This document shows positions 1 through 11,661 of a stretch of 64,000 nucleotides of DNA, one piece after another. The notes under the pieces are model-generated. The model saw only the letters and a program-made list of their open reading frames with translations, made no database searches and was not told the DNA's origin. This stretch comes from Zelopaecilomyces penicillatus. Taxonomy: Eukaryota > Ascomycota > Sordariomycetes > Hypocreales > Pseudodiploosporaceae. Where the stretch lies: the NCBI GenBank assembly GCA_005765155.1, contig VCCP01000005.1, forward strand, positions 3,348,001 through 3,412,000. Direction: 5' to 3'. The position numbers were made by a program, and so were the translations under genes. How positions within the stretch are numbered: position 1 is the first letter of the stretch; every line of letters starts with the position of its first letter.

Positions 1-904
1 GGATTTTGTGTGGGAGAGCGGCGAAGCCAAAGTCGAAGTAGTCTTCGATACGGGCATTCTCAAGGCCCTGTGGCTTGGAAATCGTAGACCAGATCTTTGT
101 CAAATCCTGAATCAGAGTATTTCGAAGATTGGCCAGAGGTGTCGTTCCCAGATGATCGCGGATAACGAAGAAGAGAAGAGATCTCGGGGTTGAACTACTC
201 ATGGTGTGTTAGTACCGACCTGTAAGCTCCAAAACTTTGAAAAGCAGAACAAAGGGTCAGAGGGCGGTTCGCACATACTTTTTGTCCTTGAGAAAAAGTT
301 GCAGGTTCACCTCAAATACAGTCTTCAGCAAGCCCATGTTGGCACCCTGATACAGACCGACCTGATGCTCCCAGATGTTGACGAGAAGAACCTCGCTCGT
401 GGCTAGTGCGAACAGAGCACTCTTGCGCTCAAAGTCCTGGTCCTCGCCGCGCTCGCGACCATCGGTGCCTTCGACATCCATGACGAGGATATTGTCTGCC
501 ATCTTGGTGCCGGCGCTTTCCTCACGCTTATTCTTGGACATCCAAATGCCTTTTGTGGTCTGACGGCGCTCTGTTTCCGACATGACAGAGAACTCGGTGC
601 CAAAAAGATTATTGAGTAAGGTGGACTTTCCGGTCGACTGCGATCCGAAGACTGAGATGAGGTGATAGTTGAAACCAGCTTCGGCAACTCGCATAGTCCG
701 TAGATAGTCGCTAATGTTGGAACTGATGCAGCGAAGGAGCAGGAACGCAAATTAGCCGGCTGGGCCCGAAATACTGTGCAGAGGCATCAAGCGCATGATT
801 CCCGCAACCTACTTGAAATCCTTCTCCTCATCAATGACCTGGACGCCATGGTCATAAGTGCCGTCGGCCGGCGTGTCGCCGACAGCAGAAAAATGGCCGT
901 TCAT
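1..904 (-). CDS. SEY1: Sey1/RHD3-type ER membrane-fusion GTPase (N-terminal part, cut by window edge)
   Basis: Dynamin-like GTPase of the atlastin/RHD3/Sey1 family, which fuses ER tubules. Three exons are read on the minus strand: 813-904, 279-722 and 1-194, continuing off the window. The ATG at 904 begins MNGHFSAVG and leads to the acidic HGVQVIDEEKDF segment. Exon 2 carries the G1 P-loop GSQSTGKSTLLN, a switch region with QTTKGIW, and the G3 motif DVEGTDGRERGE. Exon 3 continues with TPRSLLFFVIRDHLGTTPL, typical of Sey1. The frame stays open across both introns (AA|T at each junction). Only about the first 240 residues are present; the rest of the GTPase domain, the helical bundle and the membrane hairpin lie outside. 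The gene is divergent from the CENP-C gene. Family assignment is firm. Confidence 0.93.
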
Positions 905-1859
905 GATTGCGTCAAGCACAGGGGCTCAGCAACGGGAAGCCGCATCTAGGTCAGGCCGAAGTAAGATATGAAGCTGGTGGATGCAGTTGCGATGATGTGT
1001 GCGTGTTGGTGGTGAAAGATGGGAGGAGAGAAGAAGCGGAGGAGACCCGGCAAGAGTGCTGCGAGAGGCGAGAGAGGAGAGTCGATGGATGAAGTTGTGA
1101 CCACATACACCCTTGTGATCATGCCAAGCGACCCTTTTGGAGGGGGGCTGCTAATGAGCCACGAGCCATTATTCCGTGCTAATTAACACTGTAGCAGCTT
1201 TCTTTGGTGGCGCCACAGGGGAGAGGAGCCGAGCCTTTGGCTAGTTGGCTAGCAGCCGAGCACTGAGTTGAGCACTAATTAAGAGCATGGTTTCTTATCT
1301 AATGCAGTTCTTAGTCAGTGATAGAGTTGAACCTTGTCTTCTGTCCAGATGTACTCGGCCAAGTCGGCACAATAAAGATACTCGTAATGGTCTGGATGGA
1401 AAAGAAGTTTACGAATATACAAAAGTATAGTTTAATACGATCTGTCAAGTATCATTGCTCATCTTCAAATTACTACTATACAGTACCTACCTATCTTACC
1501 CAAGGTACATGCGTATGTTAACTTCGTACCTCTTGATTAGGGCCACGGCATGCGGGGCTTTGGTGGGAGAGATAATACTTTGAAGCTGGGTGTCTCGGTT
1601 GGCGGTTAGCTTCAATTCCAGGTGGCAGACCCATGTCTACCCATGCTGGACTGCTGCGCGCCAGCTTTCAACACGTCAACAACCACCCAAGGCGCGTCCT
1701 TACGAATATACATGGTACAAAAAAGGCCGAGTATCACCACAACACGCGCTGTCGCAGAACAAATCCAACCACCGGAAACACAACTCACATTCTATGCGGA
1801 TTGATGCGAAAATCGTTGTTTTCTCCTCCAGTGCTCTCTAAAGCTCAATCTGACATATA
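905..1859. other. Divergent intergenic region, SEY1 / CENP-C
   Basis: This 955-bp stretch separates two divergent starts, so it should hold both promoters. Short reading frames here have no recognisable similarity and lack coding character. A purine-rich run lies near 1020-1085 and AT-rich DNA near 1400-1500. I see no clear regulatory site. Confidence 0.5.
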
Positions 1860-4224
1860 ATGGGCTCACGCGCCAGGCGCGTGGACGCGGCCGAGCCGCA
1901 AGCTATCCACGAGCTGGGGGTTCGAGGCCGGTGAGTAGCGATCACTCTGCATTCTTTGTCTGTTGGAAATGTTTGGATGTTGAGCTCTTCTAATGCGCGA
2001 TTCAGGAAAACGGGCGCAGTTCTGAAAGATGGAGGTCAGCGAGATGAGCATGGCATGATGCCTCTCGAATCTATCTTTTCATCCCCGCACAAGCCGGCGA
2101 CTGCGGCTTCAAGTGAGGGAGATGACTCAGGGAGCGAAGATATGGAGATTGCATCAAGTAAGACCCTGCTATAAGGCATCTTTCTCCCTCTTCTTGAGCT
2201 TCTCAACCAACATGTATTAACCGCTGCCTTGTTGCGCAACTTAGGCGCTGGACCCGGACCGCGAACCATGCTCAAGAACAAACAAAACATGTCTCTTTCC
2301 ATGCCCCGCAGCCGCTCTCCTGCGAAAACAAATCTCAATTCACCTGCGCGCAGAAACCCATATCTAGATAGGCCCTCGCCACCCACGCATAGGACAGTCC
2401 TCGACGAATCAAACGTGACACGAAAGCTAGATTTCAAGGCCGGGCTTGCCAAGGCAAAAATCAACGGGAAGCAAGCACCGCGAGTTGTGAACGGAACTTC
2501 CTCCCGAAAACCCCCTCCGTTGGAAGAGTCGGACTTGGAAATGGAGGAGGACGACGAAGGGGACTTAAGCATTGACGACATGGTCGAGGCATCAATGGAT
2601 ATGGTCAGTTTTTTGCAGAGTGATCCAGCTGGTCCTGGCTCAAGAGCCGGGAACCAATATGAAGAGGAGGAGGAGGAGGAAGAGGATGAAGTGGAACAAA
2701 TAGTCGAAGCCCCTCCTTCATCACAAAAAAAGGGTCGTGGCAGACCATCAAAACCCACGGCAGTCAAAGAATCATCCAAGGCTCTGGTTAAAGCGCCAGT
2801 CAGGGCCCAAGTGAAAGCATCAGCCAAAGCATCAGCCAAGAAACCATCGCGACCTGAGCCTGTGCCTGTTGTGCCCGAAGAGGAAGAGGAGGAGGAAGAA
2901 TCGGCGGAGGAGCAAGAAGAGGAATCAGAAGAAGAAGTGGTAGAAGAAGTGCCCTCTGCGCGGAAACGAGGGAGACCTTCGAAGAAAGACGAGAAGCAAC
3001 CCGAAGTCCCAGTATCAACAGCCAAAGGACCTAAAAAGCGGAAATCATTGAGAGCCTCGGATGGCAATGATGATAATGAAATCCTCGAAGCAGAGGTGGA
3101 AGAGGAGCCTCGGATGGCGAAGAAACAGCGTACTGTGGGACCGACGGCTTCGAAAAAAGGTGTAGCAAAAACCTCATCTACGATCCAGGCGAAAGCGACA
3201 ACTGCGACCATTGCGCCAACAGCAGAAGTACATCTCAAGCCTAGGCCCAAGAGTCGCCCTGGACGCAAACCTAAAGGCACAAGTACAATCGTGGCCACAG
3301 ACACAGAAAACGCGGCTGGAGAAGAATCCTTTGTGGCATTACAACGTGGCCCGCCCATGCCCAAATCTCGGGGGTTGGTGTCCGTTCGTGGAGAGGCGAG
3401 TGCGATGAAACAGACGAGATCTGGCCGGCACTCATATAAACCCGTAGACTATTGGAGAGGGGAACAGGTTGTGCTGGAGGAGGAGGAACAGAACGACATA
3501 TTCCGCGGTGGCAATTTCGTTATGCCGACTATCAAAGAGGTTGTACGGGTGCCTCAAGAATCACCACCAGCCAAGCAAGGAGCGAGAGGCAAGTCTCGCG
3601 GCAAGCCCAAGCCCAAATCCAAGTATCGCCAAAACATTCCCGAAGGGGAGGACCCTGAAGAGTGGGAACTTGCTCCAGGCACTGTCGAAGGCGAGATCGT
3701 TCTGTGGGAACCAGAGCACGAGGAGCATCCTCCTGCCGACGACGAGCCCGTACAAGTCACAGATGAACGCATTGCCATCTCAGCCGAAGCAGTGCAGACA
3801 TCAGACATTCGCGATGCGACGTTCCGGTTCGCCAAGACGCTTTCGATGCCCTTTATGGGTGCTGGCGTGGTCGACCTGCCGCCCGGTGGGGAGAAACGGC
3901 CCAAGAACTCACGCAAAATGCACATGGTCTTTTTCGTTCATTACGGCAAAGTCATGGTGACGATCAACGAGACGCAGTTCCGCATATCTGCAGGCGGCAT
4001 GTGGTTTGTCCCTAGAGGTAAGTCTTGAACAATACATAGTCAAGGATTCTTCATTTGAGAAAAATCTGTTAACCCCTTTTTTTCGTTTTGCAGGAAATTT
4101 TTACAGCATCACCAACGATTATGAGAACCCCAGCCGCGTCTTCTTCTGTCAAGCATGCGAGATTTCACCGCATCTACAACAGTTTCCACAATCAGTGGGT
4201 AATGCTTCACAGCTTGGTGCGTAA
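1860..4224 (+). CDS. MIF2: Inner kinetochore protein CENP-C (Mif2/Cnp3)
   Basis: Binds the CENP-A nucleosome and links centromeric chromatin to the kinetochore. Four exons (1860-1930, 2006-2157, 2245-4017, 4094-4224) give 708 aa in one frame. The N-terminus has the fungal Mif2 block RKTGAVLKDGG...DEHGMMPLESIFSSP. The middle is long, charged and disordered, with two Glu-rich runs and three GRP-like AT-hook motifs (GRGRPSK, KRGRPSK, RPGRKPKG). The CENP-C signature motif RSGRHSYKPVDYWRGE follows near residue 460, then NDIFRGGNFVMP. The C-terminus is the cupin dimerisation domain (MHMVFFVHYGKVMVTINE... GGMWFVPRGNFYSITNDY...VFFCQACE). The last intron interrupts the cupin fold. An antisense reading frame of 442 codons over this gene is a mirror of its Glu/Ser-rich sequence, not a gene. 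Confidence 0.93.
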
Positions 4225-5029
4225 ATATTTCAGGGGTCTGGTGAGGATATTTACCTTTCTATCCCTGAGTCAGTTGATAATTTCATCCACAACGGAAGAG
4301 TGTGGAGAAGACTCGTATGTGGGAAAAGTGGAAAGAAGTCGAAGAAGAACTACATGACGATGCCCAAGTGATGATAAAGGGCAGATAGGGGAGGAGATGG
4401 AAGGCACATACACAGAGCGTGGATCTTCAATTATACCAAAAGGGGCGCAATTTTTTTTTCTCATTCCAAAGTTCTTCCCTCCCATTGTCTACTTGATTTT
4501 TGTTCATTCATATTCAGGGTCTTGTATTTGCGGTGCCCAACATCTGCGCGCCGAAGGGGGAGTTTCTGGGCGGTCTTAGTTTTCTGTATGGCTATTTACG
4601 TGTTTGGCGGTTCTTTCGGGCGATGATGAACTTCAGATGGGTGTATGTTTTTAACCTGTTTTGTCAAACTTGGTATAGTTCTTGCTTCTTCATATCCTTG
4701 GTTTTCTAGCGCAATAAGACATTTGGGAGGGGGCGTTGCAGAAGTATGATTTGATTTGATAGGAGACACTCCACAAGAATGAATGAAGAAATGGAGGAGA
4801 TGATGAATTGTGACAGTTTGCCAGTATGACTTGACAAGGATATTGTGAGGGGAAAGTCCCAGCCCAGGCGAGTACAGTGAAATAACCACCAGGACCCCTT
4901 CTTGAGTATCCTGCTTTTGATAGGACATAATACAATGTACATATCCATCCTCCTAACACGTTCTTTGTACCTGGATACATTTTCTGTCTCGATAACTCTC
5001 CCCCTCTTTTCAGTGTCTGCAAGTCAACA
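4225..5029. other. Convergent intergenic region, CENP-C / YME2
   Basis: This 805-bp stretch lies between two gene 3' ends and presumably holds both 3' UTRs and poly(A) sites. T-rich and A-rich runs are present (for example 4450-4460). No reading frame in it has coding character. Confidence 0.5.
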
Positions 5030-7819
5030 TCAGTACTCTTCGCTCAGAATCTTCTTCAATCCGCCCATGTCCTGGTCCAACTGTGCGATCTTCTGGTGAC
5101 TCGTATTAAGTTTGGTCAGCAGGTATGTGACCCGCCCTGCCACCTCTCCCGGTTGCTTCGGCAACCCGCCGAGCAACATCAGCTCATTTTCGACAGTTTC
5201 GATATTCTTGGTTTCAATCTTGGACAACTCGTTAAGCATTGCCAAATCCAATTTGGCCCGAAGCACGCGATCTCGCACAAGCACCCCAAAGGCCGCTTGG
5301 TGCAAAGGCTTGCTGGCTTTGATAGTGTGCGGCCGGCCGCGGTGTGTCGTCACTGAGATGAGCTCAGCGTTTGCCAGACCTTCGAGTGCAGCCTCGCCAT
5401 TGTTTGCTGTAGAAGTAGTAGATGAAGCAAATGTTGGAGAGAGAAGAACCTGGTTGTAGCGGAGATGTGGGTTGCTAGCCAGAGCCTTCACCAGGTGCCA
5501 TGCTTGCTGTGTAGACCATTTCCTCTCTCTTTCACTTGATCTCTCCAACAAAAACATCTTGACAACGTCGGTGGCTGTTTCGCCAACAATCTCATCAACA
5601 GCTTGACTGGGTGTTTGGCCAGCCTTGAGTCGCCGGGCGAGAAACTCGAGATCTGTTAGGCGGCCACCAAGCGTTTCGATGCATTCATCCAAGCCACTGA
5701 GGTCTATCTGTTTATGGATTTTGGCTTCTTTTTCTCCATCATGGCTTTTCTCCTCAGCTTCACGTCTTCGATCTTCCTCGAGCCGGCTAATGACGAAATT
5801 TTTGGCCACACCCGCATCCAGATCGCCCAGTGAAAGTGTACGGAACACTCTGTCAGGCATTGCCTTGGCTAGGCTTTTTGAGTAAGACGAATCACTCGTC
5901 AAAAATACCACATGTGCGACATTGTTCTGTACCATCGATGCTGCCCACTCTGCCACCTTATCGTATATGAGGCTCGATTCCTCATTTTTATGGAGGAAAT
6001 TGTCAATCACAATAACTGAACGGCGTTCAGGATGAGCCTCGAGGAAGGCATCTTCCGAGAGGTTAGCGTCTTTGTCCTTGCTGGACCGTTCCGACAGTGC
6101 TACATCCTTCAGGGCAACTGCTGTGGTTTGTAGGATCTTGTTGAGCTGCGACTCCAGCGTCTCGGAGAAACCAGCTTTGACGCCAGTTGTGCTCTGCACC
6201 GCAAGATCAATCATGCTGCTGATACTATTCGCCCATGAAAAGATTGGGCGGTAGCCAACGGCACCAGCCAGCCTTTTGATAGTTCCTGCCTCTCCTCTGC
6301 CTTCAATAATTGGCTTGCAATCAAGCACGAGCACATTCTTGCGTCCAGCTAGAGCTTTGTCCATGACCATCTCAACTTTGCCCGAGCCTCGGGGACCGGT
6401 GATGACTACAAAGGTATCAGAACTTCCATCGAGCCATGACTGCAGCTTCTCAATAATATCGCGGCGATGATTCCAGACCGTTTCAAGTCCTTCCAGTTGG
6501 TCCCTCTTTCTACCAAACGTAAAGCTACCAGTATGGCGCTTGAACCACTTGTATATCCTAGATTCAGAAAATTGTAAAGAGCGCTGCACATGTGCCCTTA
6601 TAAAGAACTGTCGGATGGGGTCAAAAACGATAACTGAAAACCCAGCGAGTAGCGCGGCGAGAACAGGAATGACGATACGCGGATGGCTTGTCAACCAGCT
6701 CCAGATGCTCTGCCCCTTGGCTTGCTTAACATATGAGAGCCGCAGTTTAGTTCCATTTCCACCACCACCCTGCGCCTCCTTGACGATGTAGCCATGCATG
6801 CAGTTCCGCGCCATGATGGCATCCCGCATTAGAGGGAAGCTTATCTGCGCATATCTTGGCGTAACCTTGGAATCAGCGGGTTGAGGGATAATGTCTGCAA
6901 TCTTGCCGTAGCGCCGGAACATGCTATATAGAATCTCTTCTGGAAGCTCTTCAGGATTGGTTCCCGGCTCAGGAGGGACAAACTCGACATTGAGAAGATT
7001 TGATGGATATCTATAGAGGTCTTCAAGCCAAGGAGTTCCACGGACCATGCGTGCCTTGATTCCGCGGAACGGATTGAACCAAGGTTTCAGAGGCTCCTCC
7101 TGTAGTTTCTTTAAGAGGGTGCCTACAAGATAGTCAGCTCAGGCCACCTTCAACTCCCGCTCAGGAAGTAGATTTTTGGAAAAGATTTATGGTGACCTAA
7201 TTTCACATACCTTCAATCTCAGCGGGTTTGAGCTGAGCATCATACTGAAATTTGACAAAAGCGCCACCATCTTTGAGCCGAGGTAAAATTTCCGTTACTT
7301 TAATGGGCATATTTTCAGGAATTGCCCTCTTGACCAGCCTGATGGGATCAAAGATGCCCAATGACGAGTTATCATAGCGGCGAAGCAGCTCAGTTAAATC
7401 ATGGTCCGTCTCCGCCGCTGGCCGACTCAGTATCGCACTGAGCTTCAGCGGGAAAATGTCTGCGAGAGAAAATACATGTTAGAATATTTTTATTGAGTGC
7501 CAAAAAAAGGCCATCATCGCAGAATGATGAAGAAGCTCATATTTAGTCTTGGTTACTTACTATCGAAGAAGAGAATCGACTCATTTGGCTTCACATCAAA
7601 ACGGCCACTTTCTTTTTCTTCTGAAGGCGTCGCATTTTCTTTTGTTTCTTGTTCATTTGTCACAATCGTACTCTCCCAAGCCCGATGCAGAGGTCTCCGT
7701 ATCACACTTTCATGATCAATACGTCGCCTGATTGAGCCTGCAAGAAACGGCCGCAACGCCGTTGATGGCCTCACCCCCGGCCGTAAAGCCAGAGATGCCA
7801 GGCTTCGCGTGGGAATCAT
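5030..7819 (-). CDS. YME2: Mitochondrial escape protein 2 (Yme2/RNA12 family)
   Basis: Inner-membrane mitochondrial protein whose yeast homologue affects mtDNA maintenance and escape. Three exons (7561-7819, 7211-7459, 5030-7122) give 866 aa. The N-terminus is Arg/Ser/Leu-rich with few acidic residues (MIPTRSLASLALRPGVRPST), as expected of a mitochondrial presequence. An RRM-like segment covers about residues 195-300 (NVEFVPPEP ... LYSMFRRYGKIADI ... YAQISFPLMRDA). One membrane span follows near residues 320-340 (IVIPVLAALLAGFSVIVF). The C-terminal half is the RNA12 ATPase-like domain with a P-loop, ITGPRGSGKVEMV, near residue 417 and a possible Walker B, RRSVIVIDNF. The C-terminus is helical. 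It is convergent with CENP-C and divergent from the EMI1-like gene. Length and domain order fit the family. Confidence 0.93.
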
Positions 7820-8325
7820 GGCAGAGTCAAGCTGTAACTGCGCATGCTTGGAAAGGTTGTTGGAGTTTCCAGCAAGGCCAGTTCAGCAATAAAGCTGCTC
7901 AGCGAGTATTGGTCGAAGCTATGAGATGACGGATGGAGCTCCGGCACCAATGAGGTCATCATCCATGTAATTAGCGGTGCCTAGGCGGCAAGGCGGCGAT
8001 CCGGCAGATTAATTTACCCGGAGATGCCTCTCTTACGATTTGTGATGGTCAATCACATTGCGATGGGAAGTCTCAATAGTCAATGACAACCACCACTGCA
8101 GTCATACGAATAAAGAAAATAAGCAATACCACCCGTGGAAAATCACCAGTCAAAAACGAATCTCTACTGCTAACAACGACTTGAATCGCTCGCTCCCTTG
8201 AAGTCAACGCCTCGCCGATTTTATCCATCAATCGTTCAGACGGTTCGCAACCATCCAACCCGTTGAGAAACTATTGAAGGAAACTATTCCAGTCAAAGTC
8301 GGAAAATAGATCACGAATTAATAAA
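7820..8325. other. Divergent promoter region, YME2 / EMI1-like
   Basis: About 500 bp lie between two start codons of genes for mitochondrion-linked proteins. The sequence is moderately AT-rich and holds the 5' leaders. I see no specific operator-like site. Confidence 0.45.
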
Positions 8326-9060
8326 ATGGGTTGGCTCTGGGCTGCTTCATCACCCAAACCAGGACAAGACCAACCAGCCACATCTTCTAATCCACCCGCA
8401 TCATCAACACCGTCACATTCTCAATCTGCGCCCAGCGAATCCGTCGACCCCGAAATACAAAAGTTCCTCGACCTCTTCAAAGCCGAAGAGTCCGACTCAT
8501 CTAAGCCATCATCCACCTCCGCTCCTAAATCTTCCTCATCAACATCAAATGCAACATCATCTTCGTCGTTGCCATCATGGCTGTCCTCCCGAGCAAGGGC
8601 CTCGGCTGAAGAGCTTCCCGCACCACCCCTCGACCCAGTCTCAGAGTCTCTCCTCCCGACGGACATGAGCTGCCGCCAGGCTTTCGACCTCGCATGGGGC
8701 TGCAACTCTATCGGTGGCCAGTGGAATGCGGTTTATCGCTATGGGGAGATGCGCTCCTGCAGCGACCAGTGGGACAACTTCTGGTTCTGTATGCGTACCA
8801 AGAGCTATGTGGGCGAGATGAAAGAAAAAGCCATCAAGGCCCACTACCGCAAGAAGGAGCACGACAAATACCGCACCGGCCAGCCCAGCAGTGAAAATAT
8901 TTGGGAGGCCCGGTCTGAGAAAGTCCCACTTGGTACTGCATTTACAGAGCCCATTCAGCTTCCAGCAGTTGATGATGAAGAATGGCGACGAGCGGAAGAC
9001 GAGAGACGACGCAAAATACGAGACGGGTTGGGGTTTGACAACAGTCAGGGTACGACATGA
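8326..9060 (+). CDS. EMI1: Twin-CX9C protein of the EMI1 / DUF3128 family
   Basis: Intronless 244-aa protein. The first ~100 residues are Ser/Pro-rich and disordered. The conserved core, about residues 108-170, contains two CX9C pairs, CRQAFDLAWGC and CSDQWDNFWFC, joined by a short loop (NSIGGQWNAVYRYGEMRS). This is the pattern of small CHCH-like proteins imported into the mitochondrial intermembrane space, and the core matches the fungal DUF3128/Emi1 family. Yeast Emi1 is needed for early meiotic gene induction and affects mitochondria; its biochemical role is not settled. A basic linker (KAHYRKKEHDKYR) and a charged C-terminus follow. The predicted 3' UTR holds a TGTACAATA sequence near 9080, close to a PUF-type element; that is only a suggestion. 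It is convergent with HSP70. Confidence 0.85.
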   Translation: MGWLWAASSPKPGQDQPATSSNPPASSTPSHSQSAPSESVDPEIQKFLDLFKAEESDSSKPSSTSAPKSSSSTSNATSSSSLPSWLSSRARASAEELPAPPLDPVSESLLPTDMSCRQAFDLAWGCNSIGGQWNAVYRYGEMRSCSDQWDNFWFCMRTKSYVGEMKEKAIKAHYRKKEHDKYRTGQPSSENIWEARSEKVPLGTAFTEPIQLPAVDDEEWRRAEDERRRKIRDGLGFDNSQGTT

Positions 9061-9699
9061 TGGTATGAATTAAATAATATGTACAATATACGATGATGGC
9101 AGCATCCGAACATGCTGCCAAAAATACTCCTCACGTTACAACCGCCATAAATGAGCCAATTCATCTTTAAATGTCTTACAACCTGACCATGATTACACAA
9201 CAGCAATCCCAGCAATGTCTAGCAATGTCTGGCAATGGCTTGCAATAAATGCAAAGACAAGAAGTGTAGTAACTAAAAAAATAATAACGTCAATGGCGAC
9301 AAAGATAGACAACATGCAACATACATCAGACTAGACAAATCGGCAACAATGGCTATACCCTGTGTACCAGGACGGTGGTATCAATTTCATCTCTACCCAA
9401 CCAGATAGGTAAAATTAGATTCAACTACATTTGACAAATCATTTCACAAGGCACTGAGTGTGACAGAATATCTTTGGGTTCATTTCTATTTCATTGCATT
9501 GAATTCCCAGAAAAGCTCATTAAAATACATCCAGGGCAAACCGCCCAGCTTTTTCCCCGTTGCTCGTTACCGTGAAATGCTAGTTAAACGCAAGCGCAAA
9601 ATCTAATCATTGCATCATACCTTGATTCTTCTGAAAAATCCTCCGCATCTTTGACGCATTACCATTCTAGAAGTCAAGACCGATGTTGGGGTATCATAT
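9061..9699. other. Convergent 3' region with short direct repeats, EMI1-like / HSP70
   Basis: This region holds the 3' ends of two convergent genes. Near 9200-9247 the hexamer GCAATG or GCAATC recurs about five times (cagcaatcccagcaatgtc, agcaatgtctggcaatggc). AT-rich runs fit 3' UTRs. No gene is seen. Confidence 0.45.
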
Positions 9700-11661
9700 T
9701 TAGTCGACCTCCTCGACGGTAGGACCATCATCGCCACCGGGACCACCAGGGCCACCAGCACCGGGGAAGCCGCCAGGGCCTCCGGGACCGCCAGGCATGC
9801 CACCAGGCATACCACCCTCACCACCAGCTCCGTAGAACTTCATCATGATGGGGTTGGCAACGGCCTCGAGCTCCTTCTGGTGCTCTTCATACTCCTCACG
9901 AGTAGCCTGCTGGCTCTCATCGAGCCATGTAACCACCTTGTCGATCTCAGTCTTGAGGGTCTCCTTGTCAGCAGCCTCGATCTTCTCGTCGACCTTGGGG
10001 TCGCTGAGGGTGTTGCGCAGAGAGTAGGCATATGACTCGAGGCCGTTCTTGGCAGAGACACGACGGCCCTCAGCCTCATCCTCATCCTTGTACTTCTCGG
10101 CATCAGCCAACATGCGCTCAATCTCCTCCTTGGACAGGCGACCCTTGTCGTTGGTGATGACAATCTTGTTGGACTTGCCAGTGCCCTTCTCAACGGCAGA
10201 AACATTCATGATACCGTTAGCATCGAGATCGAAGGTAACTTCGATCTGAGGAACACCACGGGGAGCTGGGGGAATGCCCGTAAGCTCGAACTTGCCGAGC
10301 AAGCTGTTATCCTTGGTGCGTTGACGCTCGCCCTCGAAGACCTGGATCAGGACACCGGGCTGGTTGTCAGAGAAGGTGGAGAAGACCTCGGACTTCTTGG
10401 TAGGGATGGTGGTGTTGCGGGGAATGAGCTTGGTCATCATGCCACCAGCAGTCTCAATACCGAGTGAGAGAGGAGAAACGTCGAGCAGGAGAATCTCGTT
10501 GGTCGACTTGGAAGAGGTGTCACCAGACAGAATGGCGGCCTGAACAGCAGCACCATAGGCAACAGCCTCATCGGGGTTGATGGACTTGTTGGGCTCCTTA
10601 CCGTTGAAGTAGTCGGTAATGAGCTTCTGGACACGGGGGATACGAGTTGAGCCACCGACGAGGACAATCTCGTGGACGAGGCTCTTGTCGATCTTGGCAT
10701 CAGAAAGGACACGGTCGACGGGCTGGATGGTGGAGCGGAACAGATCCTGGCAAAGCTCCTCGAAACGAGCACGAGTGATGGAGGTATAGAAATCAATGCC
10801 CTCGAACAGAGAGTCGATCTCGATGGAGGTCTGGGCAGAAGAAGAGAGGGTACGCTTGGCACGCTCGCAAGCAGTGCGAAGACGTCGAAGAGCGCGAGCG
10901 TTAGTGCTTAGATCCTTCTTGTGTTTTCTTTTGAATTCGTTTACGAAGTGGGTTACCAGACGGTTGTCGAAGTCCTCACCACCCAAGTGAGTATCACCGG
11001 CAGTGGACTTGACCTCGAAGATACCTTCCTCAATGGTGAGGAGAGAGACATCGAAGGTACCACCACCCAAGTCGAAGATGAGAACATTGCGCTCGCCCTC
11101 GACCTTCTTGTCAAGACCGTAGGCGATGGCAGCAGCAGTAGGCTCGTTGATGATACGGAGCACGTTGAGACCGGCAATGAGACCAGCATCCTTGGTGGCT
11201 TGACGCTGGCTGTCGTTGAAGTAGGCAGGGACAGTAACGACGGCGTTGGTGACAGTGCCACCGAGATAAGCCTCAGCAGTCTCTCGCATCTTGGTCAGAA
11301 CCATGGAGGAGATCTCCTCAGGTGTGAAGGTCTTGATCTCGCCCTTGAACTCGACCTCGATGATGGGCTTGGTGGCCTTGTCGATGATCTTGAAGGGGAA
11401 ATGCTTCATGTCGGCCTGGACCTCAGGATCGCTGAACTTGCGACCGATCAATCGCTTGGCGTCGAAGACAGTGTTATGGGGGTTCATGGCAACCTGGTTC
11501 TTGGCGGCATCACCGATCAATCGCTCAGTGTCGGTGAAGGCAACGAACGAAGGAGTAGTTCGGTTACCCTGGTCGTTGGCAATGATGTCGCAACGATCCT
11601 CACGGAAGATGGCCACGCAAGAGTACGTGGTACCCAAGTCGATGCCGACGGCGGGACCCAT
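9700..11661 (-). CDS. SSA1: Cytosolic Hsp70 chaperone (Ssa type)
   Basis: ATP-dependent chaperone of the cytosol and nucleus. A single 653-aa open frame with no intron starts MGPAVGIDLGTTYSCVAIF. The nucleotide-binding domain spans about residues 1-385 and has the family phosphate-binding motifs IDLGTTYS, IFDLGGGTFDVS and VLVGGSTRIPRVQKL. The conserved hydrophobic linker LLLDVSPLSLGIE follows, then the substrate-binding beta domain, a helical lid, and a Gly/Pro-rich GGMPGG-type tail ending in EEVD, the docking signal for TPR co-chaperones. The EEVD end excludes the mitochondrial and ER (HDEL) forms. Strong codon bias leaves a 255-codon antisense frame that is an artefact. The gene has a long pyrimidine- and purine-rich leader. 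The symbol is by family; the paralogue number is not knowable here. Confidence 0.97.
   Translation of the reverse strand: MGPAVGIDLGTTYSCVAIFREDRCDIIANDQGNRTTPSFVAFTDTERLIGDAAKNQVAMNPHNTVFDAKRLIGRKFSDPEVQADMKHFPFKIIDKATKPIIEVEFKGEIKTFTPEEISSMVLTKMRETAEAYLGGTVTNAVVTVPAYFNDSQRQATKDAGLIAGLNVLRIINEPTAAAIAYGLDKKVEGERNVLIFDLGGGTFDVSLLTIEEGIFEVKSTAGDTHLGGEDFDNRLVTHFVNEFKRKHKKDLSTNARALRRLRTACERAKRTLSSSAQTSIEIDSLFEGIDFYTSITRARFEELCQDLFRSTIQPVDRVLSDAKIDKSLVHEIVLVGGSTRIPRVQKLITDYFNGKEPNKSINPDEAVAYGAAVQAAILSGDTSSKSTNEILLLDVSPLSLGIETAGGMMTKLIPRNTTIPTKKSEVFSTFSDNQPGVLIQVFEGERQRTKDNSLLGKFELTGIPPAPRGVPQIEVTFDLDANGIMNVSAVEKGTGKSNKIVITNDKGRLSKEEIERMLADAEKYKDEDEAEGRRVSAKNGLESYAYSLRNTLSDPKVDEKIEAADKETLKTEIDKVVTWLDESQQATREEYEEHQKELEAVANPIMMKFYGAGGEGGMPGGMPGGPGGPGGFPGAGGPGGPGGDDGPTVEEVD

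Noticed and set aside
2036..3364. 442-codon minus-strand frame over the CENP-C gene
   Set aside because: It is the antisense mirror of Glu/Lys-rich coding sequence (Ser/Leu/Thr runs), has no domain, and the sense strand has clear CENP-C motifs.
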